DNA of 10,393 nucleotides from the NCBI GenBank assembly GCA_903830015.1, contig CAIKSH010000302.1:1-10393 (forward strand), read 5' to 3'. Made by a program: the position numbers and the translations under genes. Positions 1-5,496 of this stretch are shown here, piece after piece. This DNA is from an uncultured Solirubrobacterales bacterium (GTDB taxonomy: Bacteria; Actinomycetota; Thermoleophilia; Solirubrobacterales; Solirubrobacteraceae). How positions within the stretch are numbered: position 1 is the stretch's first letter; each line of letters starts with the position of its first letter. A model generated the notes under the pieces. That model made no database searches. It was not told the origin of the DNA and worked only from the letters and a program-made list of their open reading frames with translations.

Positions 1-648
1 GACCGCCTGATGTCGTTCCTCAACCCGTGGGACCACGCCGGCGACGCCGGGTTCCAGGCCGTACAGGGCCAGATCGCGATCGGCTCCGGGGGGCTCTTCG
101 GCCGCGGGCTCGGCGAGTCGGTCCAGAAGATCTTCTACCTGCCCGAGGCCCACACCGACTTCATCCTCGCCATCATCGGCGAGGAGCTGGGCGTGATCGG
201 CCTCTTCGCCCTGCTGCTGCTCTTCGCCCTGGTCGCCTGGGCCGGGCTGCGGATCGCCCAGCAGGCCCAGGGCCGCTATGCCTGCCTGGTGGCCGCCGGG
301 GTCACCTCGCTGATCCTCTGCCAGGCGCTGCTGAACGTCTTCACCGTCCTGGGCCTCGCGCCGCTCACCGGCGTTCCGCTCCCGTTCATCTCCTACGGGT
401 CGACCAGCCTGGTGACGCTGCTCGTGGGCGTCGGGCTGCTGCTCAACGTGGCCCGCGGGGGGACGGTGAAGGTCAGGGCAACGGCCCCGGCCCGCAGCCG
501 GCAGCGAACCCGGCCGCCCGATGCGCCACGATCAACGGTCGATGAGCAGTTCGAAGACTTCGGGCAGATCGAGGTATTTGATCGCCGCGGGCGGGACCGC
601 CGGGCACGTGGTTCCGGCTCTGGCGGTCGCCGACGAGCTTCGCACTGA
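1..648 (+). CDS. ftsW: Peptidoglycan glycosyltransferase FtsW, C-terminal part (5' end outside window)
   Basis: FtsW is the SEDS-family membrane glycosyltransferase that polymerises lipid II at the division septum with its partner class B PBP. The frame is open from the first base, so the true start lies upstream. Seen directly: the family's large outer loop (SFLNPW, then GSGGLFGRGLG and LPEAHTDFI, about bases 13-165), hydrophobic segments at about bases 166-246 and 280-345, the PLPFISYGSTSL motif (about 379-414), and a last membrane segment ending near base 450. The remaining 65 or so residues are a hydrophilic, very Arg-rich cytoplasmic tail. Its last 36 codons overlap the start of murG in another frame. 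Only the final three or four membrane helices of the usual ten are in the window. RodA is the alternative SEDS member, but the neighbouring murG-murC-ftsQ-ftsZ order favours FtsW. Confidence 0.95.
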   Translation, partial: DRLMSFLNPWDHAGDAGFQAVQGQIAIGSGGLFGRGLGESVQKIFYLPEAHTDFILAIIGEELGVIGLFALLLLFALVAWAGLRIAQQAQGRYACLVAAGVTSLILCQALLNVFTVLGLAPLTGVPLPFISYGSTSLVTLLVGVGLLLNVARGGTVKVRATAPARSRQRTRPPDAPRSTVDEQFEDFGQIEVFDRRGRDRRARGSGSGGRRRASH

Positions 649-1618
649 CGGCTCGCTGGTCGTCTTTGCCGGCGGCGGCCGGGCCGAGGCCGAGCTGGTG
701 CCGGCCGCCGGCTATGAGTTCGTTGCCTTCCAGGTCGAGGGCCTGAGCCGGAACAACCCGCTGAAGGCGCTCGTCGCGGCGGCCAAGGCCCTGGCTGCCA
801 CCTTCCGGGCCTGGAGGCTGATCGGCGAGCTTCGCCCTTCCGCAGTGATGGGGGGCGGCGGCTACGTGGCCGGGCCGGTGGGGCTGGCCGCGGTGCTTCG
901 CCGCCGGCCGCTGGTCCTGACCGAAGCCGACTCGCACCTGGGCCTCACCAACCGGCTCCTGGCGCCGTTTGCCCGGCGGGTGGGGCTGGCCTTCGCCATT
1001 GAGGGCCGCGGCGCACCCCGCTTCGTCGTCACCGGGCGGCCGATACCCCCGCCCGCCACCGACCGCCAGGCCGCGCGGGCCCACTTCGGGGTGCCCGAGG
1101 GACGTCCCCTGGTGGCGATCGTCGGCGGCTCGCTCGGTGCCCGGTCGATCAACGAGGCGGCGATCGAGGCCTTCGGGCAGGCCGACGACCTCGAGGTCGT
1201 GCACGCAGCCGGCGAGCGCGACCTCGCCGCCCTCAAGGGGCACGCGGTCGGCCCGCACTACCGCCTCTTCGGCTACATCGACGACTTCGACCAGGCGCTC
1301 GCGGCGGCCGACCTGGTGGTTTCGCGCTCCGGGGGCTCGGTCTTCGAGATCGCCGCAGCGGGCTGCCCGGCCGTGCTGGTCCCTTACCCCTACGCGGCGG
1401 CCGACCACCAGGCCGGCAACGCGGCCTGGATGGCCGGCGCCGGAGCCGCCGTCGTGATCGACGACGGCCAGCTCGACGCCGAACGGCTGGCCGCCACGGT
1501 GCGGGAGCTGCTCGCCGATCCCGGGCGCCTGGAGCAGATGCGGCAGGCATCGCTCTCGATCGCCCGCCCCGGCGCCGCCGCCGAGGTCGCCGCCCTGCTC
1601 CGCGAGGCGGCGGCATGA
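542..1618 (+). CDS. murG: UDP-GlcNAc:lipid I GlcNAc transferase MurG
   Basis: MurG transfers GlcNAc from UDP-GlcNAc to lipid I on the inner face of the membrane, giving lipid II. It is a two-domain GT-B fold enzyme (GT28). Numbered from the ATG at 542 (358 residues, normal for the family), the visible motifs are the N-terminal glycine loop GGTAGH (17-22), the GGGGYVAGP loop, the glycine loop GGSLGA (195-200), SRSGGSVFE (261-269, UDP-GlcNAc site) and the DHQ-GN signature (288-293). An ATG at 521 would add seven residues. I prefer 542 because the extra residues are unlike the family and the conserved strand begins soon after 542. Neither start has a convincing Shine-Dalgarno sequence. The gene starts inside the ftsW 3' end (107-base overlap), so translation is probably coupled to ftsW. 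Its stop overlaps the murC start by four bases. Confidence 0.97.
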   Translation: MSSSKTSGRSRYLIAAGGTAGHVVPALAVADELRTDGSLVVFAGGGRAEAELVPAAGYEFVAFQVEGLSRNNPLKALVAAAKALAATFRAWRLIGELRPSAVMGGGGYVAGPVGLAAVLRRRPLVLTEADSHLGLTNRLLAPFARRVGLAFAIEGRGAPRFVVTGRPIPPPATDRQAARAHFGVPEGRPLVAIVGGSLGARSINEAAIEAFGQADDLEVVHAAGERDLAALKGHAVGPHYRLFGYIDDFDQALAAADLVVSRSGGSVFEIAAAGCPAVLVPYPYAAADHQAGNAAWMAGAGAAVVIDDGQLDAERLAATVRELLADPGRLEQMRQASLSIARPGAAAEVAALLREAAA

Positions 1619-2940
1619 CCGCAACCCCGTGGGAGGGCCGGAGGCTCCACTTCGTCGGCATCGGTGGCGCCGGCATGCAGGGCTGGGCCCTGGTTGCCCG
1701 GGAGCTGGGCGCCCAGGTAAGCGGGAGCGACCGTGAGGACTCGCCGGCCCTGGCCACGCTGCGCGAGAGCGGCATCGCCGCCGTTGCCGGTCACTCCGCC
1801 TCCAACCTTCCCGAAGGCGACGACGTCGAGGTCGTCTACTCGACGGCGATCCCGGACGACAACCCGGAGCTGTCCGGCGCGCGGGAGCGGGGGCTGCGGG
1901 CCATGCCGCGCGCCGAGCTGCTCGGGGAGCTGACGGCGCTGCGCCAGACCATCGCCGTGGCCGGCGCCCACGGAAAGACGACGACCACGAGCATGATCGC
2001 CCACGTGCTCGGCGAGGCCGGCCTGGATCCCGGATACCTGATCGGCGGCACCCTCTCGGCCACCGGCCGCAACGCAGCGTGGGGGAGTGGTCCCTGGCTG
2101 GTCGTGGAGGCCGACGAGTCCGATCGCTCGCTCCTCTCGCTCGAGACGGACATCGCCGTCCTCACCAACGTCGAGCTCGACCACCACTCCACCTACCGCT
2201 CCGAAGAGGAGCTGCGCGAGGTGTTCCGCGAGTTCCTGGCCGGCGCCCCCGAGGCGGTGATCGCCGACGAGCGCTCGCTCCTCGAGCTGCGCGGCGACGC
2301 GCCGTGCGTGGCCTTCGACCCGCAGCCGGTTGACACCTCGTCGGGCCGGCCCCGCTTCGCCTGGCGCGGGCTCGAGGTCGAGCTGGCCGTGCCCGGAGAG
2401 CACAACGCGTGGAACGCCGCGGCCGCGCTGGAGGCGGCGAGCCTCGCGGGTGTCAGCGACGCGGAGGCCGTCCGGGCGATCGGCTCCTTCTCCGGCGCCG
2501 GCCGGCGCTTCGAGGAGCTGGGAAGCTCGCGGGCCGGCGCGCGGGTGGTCGACGACTACGCCCACCACCCGACCGAGCTCGAGGCGGCCATCGCCGCGGC
2601 CCGCACCCAGGGTCCCGGGCGCCTGGTCGCCGTCTTTCAGCCGCACCTCTTCTCCCGGACCGGGGAGCTCGCCGACCGGTTCGGGCAGGCGCTGGCCGCG
2701 GCCGACCTGGCGATCGTCGTCGACGTATATCCCTCGCGGGAGAGCGCCGCCGACTTTCCCGGCGTGACCGGCGAGCTGGTTGCCCGGGCGGCCCGGGAGG
2801 CAGGCGGCACGGTCGAGTGGATCCCCTCCATGGCCGATGCCGGGGCGCGCCTGGAGGAGCTGCTCGGGCCCGAGGACCTCTGCCTGGTGATGGGCGCCGG
2901 CGACGTCCGTTCGCTGGGCGAGAATCTGGTCTCTGGCTGA
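1615..2940 (+). CDS. murC: UDP-N-acetylmuramate--L-alanine ligase MurC
   Basis: MurC is the cytoplasmic ATP-dependent ligase adding L-alanine to UDP-MurNAc, the first step of stem peptide assembly. Its 441 residues carry all three Mur-ligase domains. The N-terminal UDP-binding fold has GIGGAGM (15-21). The central ATPase has P-loop GAHGKT (117-122), the EADESD acidic motif (165-170) and LTNVELDHH (183-191). The C-terminal domain has the DDYAHHP signature (313-319), FQPHLFSRT and a final GAGD. The DDYAHHP and EADESD forms separate MurC from MurD, MurE and MurF. It begins at an ATGA overlap with murG, implying translational coupling. The key residues expected for catalysis are present and I see no truncation. 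The next gene is ftsQ, so murB and ddl, which often follow murC in dcw clusters, are not here. Confidence 0.97.
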   Translation: MTATPWEGRRLHFVGIGGAGMQGWALVARELGAQVSGSDREDSPALATLRESGIAAVAGHSASNLPEGDDVEVVYSTAIPDDNPELSGARERGLRAMPRAELLGELTALRQTIAVAGAHGKTTTTSMIAHVLGEAGLDPGYLIGGTLSATGRNAAWGSGPWLVVEADESDRSLLSLETDIAVLTNVELDHHSTYRSEEELREVFREFLAGAPEAVIADERSLLELRGDAPCVAFDPQPVDTSSGRPRFAWRGLEVELAVPGEHNAWNAAAALEAASLAGVSDAEAVRAIGSFSGAGRRFEELGSSRAGARVVDDYAHHPTELEAAIAAARTQGPGRLVAVFQPHLFSRTGELADRFGQALAAADLAIVVDVYPSRESAADFPGVTGELVARAAREAGGTVEWIPSMADAGARLEELLGPEDLCLVMGAGDVRSLGENLVSG

Positions 2941-2980
2941 GCTGGCAGGAAGAGATCGCCGCCCGTCGAAGGCGGCTTCG

Positions 2981-3745
2981 ATGTCGGCAATACCGGCCAA
3001 GGCTCCCGCGCGCGGCAGGCGCCTGCGGCTGCCCTCCCTCAAGCTTGTGCTCGCGCTGGTCCTTCTCGGCGCGCTGCTGGCCGGCGGCTGGATCTGGCTG
3101 CGCGGCTCCTCGCTGGTGGCCGTCGAGCAGGTGAAAGTGACCGGCGCCGGCGGCAGCGACAGCGCCGAGATCCGTTCCACGCTGGCCAGCGTCGCCCGCG
3201 ACATGACCACGCTCAACGTCGACCGCGCCGCGCTGGAGGAGTCGGTCGCCCGCTTCCCCATCGTCAGGTCGCTCCAGGTGACCACCGACTTTCCCCACGC
3301 GATGAACATCCGCGTCATCAAGCGCCGGCCGGTAGCCGTCCTGGTCGGCGCCGGGGTGCCGGTGGCCATCGCCTCCGACGGGGTCCTCCTGCGCGGCGAG
3401 CGGACCCCCGGGCTGCCGGCGGTCACCGCAAAGGTTCCGTACGGAGCCCGCAGGATCACCGGGGGACAGGCGCTCGAGCAGGTCCGCCTGCTGGCCGGGG
3501 CCCCCGACCACCTGCTGCGCCGGGTGAGCGCGGTCAGCGCCTCCCCGGCCGGATACACGGTTCGCATCGCCGGCTACCCCGAGCTGCGCTTCGGGCCCGC
3601 CGAGCGGCTTGCCTCCAAGTGGGCGGCGGCAAGCCGCATCCTCGGTGACCCGAGCGTCGCCGGGGCGAGTTATGTCGACCTGAGAATCCCCGAGCGGCCT
3701 GCCGTGGGGCCGGCTTCCGGGGAAGGCGAAGGCTTCGTACCGTGA
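2981..3745 (+). CDS. ftsQ: Cell division protein FtsQ/DivIB
   Basis: FtsQ is a bitopic inner-membrane protein of the divisome that links early Z-ring components to the FtsW/FtsI synthase through FtsL and FtsB. The 254-residue product has a short basic cytoplasmic N-terminus (residues 1-21), one membrane helix (about 22-40, LVLALVLLGALLAGGWIWL), then a POTRA domain opening with VEQVKVTG (48-55) and continuing to about residue 120. A beta-rich C-terminal region follows. Primary sequence is poorly conserved in this family, so the call rests on topology, the POTRA opening, the R-P-A-V strand motif and the position between murC and ftsZ. The start at 2981 is preceded by AAGGCGG (2969-2975), one mismatch from a perfect Shine-Dalgarno, with a 5-base gap. 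A 40-base gap separates it from murC. Confidence 0.92.
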   Translation: MSAIPAKAPARGRRLRLPSLKLVLALVLLGALLAGGWIWLRGSSLVAVEQVKVTGAGGSDSAEIRSTLASVARDMTTLNVDRAALEESVARFPIVRSLQVTTDFPHAMNIRVIKRRPVAVLVGAGVPVAIASDGVLLRGERTPGLPAVTAKVPYGARRITGGQALEQVRLLAGAPDHLLRRVSAVSASPAGYTVRIAGYPELRFGPAERLASKWAAASRILGDPSVAGASYVDLRIPERPAVGPASGEGEGFVP

Positions 3746-3750
3746 TCAGG

Positions 3751-3769
3751 CCTCAACTACAGCTTGAGG
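3751..3769. promoter_or_regulatory. ftsZ-upstream palindrome copy 1 (possible operator, or weak terminator after ftsQ)
   Basis: CCTCAACTACAGCTTGAGG, perfect 6-base arms around a 7-base spacer; with flanking G3750 and C3770 the arms extend to 7. It begins five bases after the ftsQ stop. It is the first of three sites with the same arms and the same spacer length. Because TTTT follows at 3771-3774, the RNA could also form a weak intrinsic terminator for ftsQ. The shared design with copies 2 and 3, which lack T runs, favours a protein-binding site. Regulator identity is inferred, not seen. Confidence 0.6.
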
Positions 3770-3786
3770 CTTTTGCCACCAAAAAC

Positions 3787-3805
3787 CCTCAACCCCAACT
3801 TCAGG
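3787..3805. promoter_or_regulatory. ftsZ-upstream palindrome copy 2 (possible operator)
   Basis: CCTCAACCCCAACTTCAGG: the same left arm and 7-base spacer as copy 1, with one mismatch in the right arm (TTCAGG instead of TTGAGG). Flanking AC (3785-3786) and GT (3806-3807) extend the arms to 8 bases. Its centre is 36 bp after that of copy 1, between three and four helical turns. If the possible promoter at 3835-3840 is real, this site is centred near -51, a reasonable place for an activator. Confidence 0.55.
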
Positions 3806-3834
3806 GTGTTCTGGCGCAATTGCCTTTGCGGCTC

Positions 3835-3840
3835 TAGACT
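3835..3840 (+). promoter_or_regulatory. Possible -10 element of an ftsZ promoter
   Basis: TAGACT fits the actinobacterial TANNNT -10 pattern and lies in the AT-richer ftsQ-ftsZ gap. No good -35 is seen at normal spacing (TGGCGC at 3812-3817 gives a 17-base spacer), as would be expected of an activator-dependent promoter. Transcription from about 3847 would give an 85-base leader before ftsZ containing the inverted repeats listed below. This is a weak prediction based on one hexamer. Confidence 0.3.
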
Positions 3841-3851
3841 GCCGCAGGAGA

Positions 3852-3870
3852 GAGGCCCTACGGTGGCCTC
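3852..3870 (+). repeat. Inverted repeat in the ftsZ leader (stem GAGGCC/GGCCTC)
   Basis: GAGGCC (3852-3857) and GGCCTC (3865-3870) are perfect 6-base arms around a 7-base loop. The arm sequence differs from the CCTCAA palindromes although the spacing is the same. In RNA it would form a GC-rich stem. No T run follows, so it is not an intrinsic terminator. Function unknown. Confidence 0.4.
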
Positions 3871-3877
3871 GCGAATG

Positions 3878-3901
3878 GGCCTTCGGAGCGATCCGGAGGC
3901 C
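3878..3901 (+). repeat. 9-bp inverted repeat in the ftsZ leader
   Basis: Bases 3878-3886 (GGCCTTCGG) pair with 3893-3901 (CCGGAGGCC) around the loop AGCGAT, with one U-G wobble as RNA. It is the strongest hairpin in the gap and ends 30 bases before the ftsZ start. Its last two bases are also the first two of palindrome copy 3, so the two structures cannot both form fully. No T run follows. Confidence 0.45.
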
Positions 3902-3918
3902 TCAACTATGAATTGAGG
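3900..3918. promoter_or_regulatory. ftsZ-upstream palindrome copy 3, overlapping the probable ftsZ ribosome binding site
   Basis: CCTCAACTATGAATTGAGG, perfect 6-base arms and the same 7-base spacer as copies 1 and 2. It ends 13 bases before the ftsZ ATG. Its right arm contains GAGG, which with the next G (3915-3919) is the best Shine-Dalgarno candidate for ftsZ, 12 bases from the start. A bound regulator or an RNA hairpin here could therefore affect ftsZ translation or transcription directly. The spacer contains TATGAA, a poor but possible -10 element. Confidence 0.6.
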
Positions 3919-3931
3919 GTCGGACAGAGCA

Positions 3932-5041
3932 ATGGAAAGCATGGTTGACCACGGCAGTTACCTGGCGGTCATCAAGGTCGTCGGGGTAGGCGGCGGAGGC
4001 ACTAACGCCGTCAACCGGATGGTCGATGCCGGCCTGCGCGGCGTCGAGTTCATCGCGTCCAACACCGATTCCCAGGCGCTGCGCGCCTGCGAGGCCGACA
4101 TCAAGCTGAACATCGGCGAGGAGCTCACCCGTGGGCTCGGCGCCGGCGCCGACCCGCAGATCGGCTTCGGAGCCGCCGCCGAGTCGCGCGACGACATCAA
4201 GGAGGCCCTCAAGGGGGCCGACATGGTCTTCGTTACCGCCGGCGAGGGCGGTGGCACCGGCACCGGGGCCGCCCCGGTGATCGCGGAGATCGCCAAGAGC
4301 GAGATCGGTGCGCTGACCGTCGGAGTGGTCACCCGCCCGTTCGAGTTCGAGGGCGCCCAGCGGATGCGGGCGGCCGACGAGGGCATCGCGCGGCTGCGCG
4401 AGGTCGTCGACACGCTGATCGTGATTCCCAACGAGCGGCTCCTGGCCACCGTCGAGAAGCGCACCACGGTCCTCGAGGCCTTCCGCGAGGCCGACAACGT
4501 CCTGCGCCAGGGCGTCCAGGGCATCACCGACCTGATCACCATCCCCGGCCTGGTCAACCTCGACTTCGCCGACGTGCGGACGATCATGGCCGACGCCGGC
4601 TCGGCGCTCATGGGCGTCGGCTCCTCGGCCGGCGAGAACCGCGCCGTCGATGCCGCCACCGCGGCGATCACCAGCGAGCTGCTCGAGGATTCGATCGACG
4701 GGGCCACCGGGATCCTTCTCAACATCACCGGCGGCAGTGAGCTCGGCCTCTTCGAGGTCAACGAGGCCGCCGAGGTGATCCACTCGGCCGCCGACCGCAA
4801 CGCCAACATCATCTTTGGCGCCGTGCTCGACGAGTCGATGGGCGACGAGGTGCGCGTGACGGTCATCGCCACCGGCTTCGACCAGGCCGGCCGGCGCTCG
4901 CGCCGTGGCTCCTCGGAGTCGCGGGCGCCGCGCGAGGCCGGCTTCACGCCGTCCCGCCGGGACCGCGGTCCCAAGCCGGGCGGTGGCAAGGACCTCGAGA
5001 TCGGCGACGACGATCTCGATATCCCGGCCTTCCTCAAGTAA
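3932..5041 (+). CDS. ftsZ: Cell division GTPase FtsZ
   Basis: FtsZ is the tubulin homologue that forms the cytokinetic Z ring. The product is 369 residues. After a short N-terminal segment come the [13 protein letters not shown] nucleotide loop, the tubulin signature GGGTGTG (106-112) that binds GTP phosphates, and the T7 loop NLDFADV (209-215), whose D211 and D214 complete the GTPase site of the neighbouring subunit. A short charged linker (about 320-355) leads to the conserved C-terminal peptide [11 protein letters not shown] (359-369), which binds membrane tethers such as SepF or FtsA. An ATG at 3941 is possible. I chose 3932 because GAGGG (3915-3919) is at a usable distance, and only GGAAAG one base before the ATG serves the later start. 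A 186-base gap with repeated palindromes precedes it, suggesting regulation separate from upstream dcw genes. Confidence 0.98.
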   Translation: MESMVDHGSYLAVIKVVGVGGGGTNAVNRMVDAGLRGVEFIASNTDSQALRACEADIKLNIGEELTRGLGAGADPQIGFGAAAESRDDIKEALKGADMVFVTAGEGGGTGTGAAPVIAEIAKSEIGALTVGVVTRPFEFEGAQRMRAADEGIARLREVVDTLIVIPNERLLATVEKRTTVLEAFREADNVLRQGVQGITDLITIPGLVNLDFADVRTIMADAGSALMGVGSSAGENRAVDAATAAITSELLEDSIDGATGILLNITGGSELGLFEVNEAAEVIHSAADRNANIIFGAVLDESMGDEVRVTVIATGFDQAGRRSRRGSSESRAPREAGFTPSRRDRGPKPGGGKDLEIGDDDLDIPAFLK

Positions 5042-5065
5042 CGCGGGGACGCGGGCGCGGCCGCC

Positions 5066-5074
5066 AGGCAGGGG
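5066..5074 (+). promoter_or_regulatory. Ribosome binding site of gcvH
   Basis: AGGCAGGGG lies five bases before the ATG at 5080. It is among the clearest Shine-Dalgarno-like sequences in the window and fixes the gcvH start. Confidence 0.55.
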
Positions 5075-5079
5075 CTCCC

Positions 5080-5466
5080 ATGGCCGAGGGCAGCTATCCG
5101 CCGGAGCTGGGCTACCACCCGGGCCACGGCTGGGCCCGGGTCGAGGGCGACACCGCGACATTCGGCATCACCTGGTTTGCCCAGGACCAGCTCGGTGACG
5201 TGGTCTTCTTCGACCCGCCGGACCCGGGAGCCGCGGTGACCGCGGGCTCCTCCTACGCCGAGGTCGAGTCGCTGAAGGCGGTGAGTGACGTGCTCGCCCC
5301 GCTCGGCGGGGAGGTGATCGAGGTCAACGGCTCCCTGGGCGCCTCGCCCGAGAAGATCAACGACGACCCGTATGGCGAGGGCTGGATGGTGAAGGTCCGC
5401 CTCGCGGCGCCGCCCGGCGAAGGCGAACTGCTGGACGCCGCCGCCTACCAGGCGACCCTTTCCTGA
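5080..5466 (+). CDS. gcvH: Glycine cleavage system H protein (lipoyl carrier)
   Basis: GcvH carries a lipoyl-lysine arm that shuttles the aminomethyl group between the P, T and L proteins of the glycine cleavage system in the cytoplasm. It can also act in lipoate transfer. The 128-residue product is of normal length and has the biotinyl/lipoyl fold: YHPGHGWARVEGD near the N-terminus, GITWFAQDQLGDVVFFDPP, then ESLKAVSDVLAPLGGEVIEVN with lysine 66 as the predicted lipoylated residue. The C-terminal part keeps INDDPYGEGWMVKV. It follows ftsZ by 38 bases with no obvious terminator. No gcvT, gcvP, lipA or lipB is present in the window, so the other components are either elsewhere or missing; the sequence here cannot tell which. 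Confidence 0.95.
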   Translation: MAEGSYPPELGYHPGHGWARVEGDTATFGITWFAQDQLGDVVFFDPPDPGAAVTAGSSYAEVESLKAVSDVLAPLGGEVIEVNGSLGASPEKINDDPYGEGWMVKVRLAAPPGEGELLDAAAYQATLS

Positions 5467-5479
5467 GTTCCCGCGCCGG

Positions 5480-5485
5480 TAGCCT
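5480..5485 (+). promoter_or_regulatory. Possible -10 element before trpS
   Basis: TAGCCT fits TANNNT and ends 11 bases before the trpS ATG. Transcription would then start about five bases before the start codon, giving an almost leaderless mRNA. The gap between gcvH and trpS has no Shine-Dalgarno sequence, in line with this. No convincing -35 is visible. Confidence 0.35.
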
Positions 5486-5496
5486 CCGCGCTGCCC

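Noticed and set aside
521..541. ATG at 521 as the murG start
   Set aside because: It adds seven unconserved residues and deepens the ftsW overlap with no better ribosome site. It cannot be excluded.
1390..3567. A 725-residue open frame on the minus strand opposite murG, murC and ftsQ
   Set aside because: Its product is low-complexity (Arg, Gly, Pro, Ala) with no recognisable domain, and the plus strand carries clear murC and ftsQ. Long antisense frames are expected in GC-rich DNA.
3751..3918. Reading the ftsZ-upstream palindromes as HAIR (HspR) sites or SoxR boxes
   Set aside because: HAIR sites have TTGAG on the left and CTCAA on the right, the reverse of what is seen. The SoxR box has similar arms but a 6-base spacer; all three copies here have 7. 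Only a general MerR-type likeness remains.
3746..3931. A small gene, tRNA or riboswitch in the ftsQ-ftsZ gap
   Set aside because: No plausible start with a ribosome site leads to an open frame of note. A 61-residue minus-strand frame there looks random, and the hairpins do not match a tRNA or a riboswitch core that I know.
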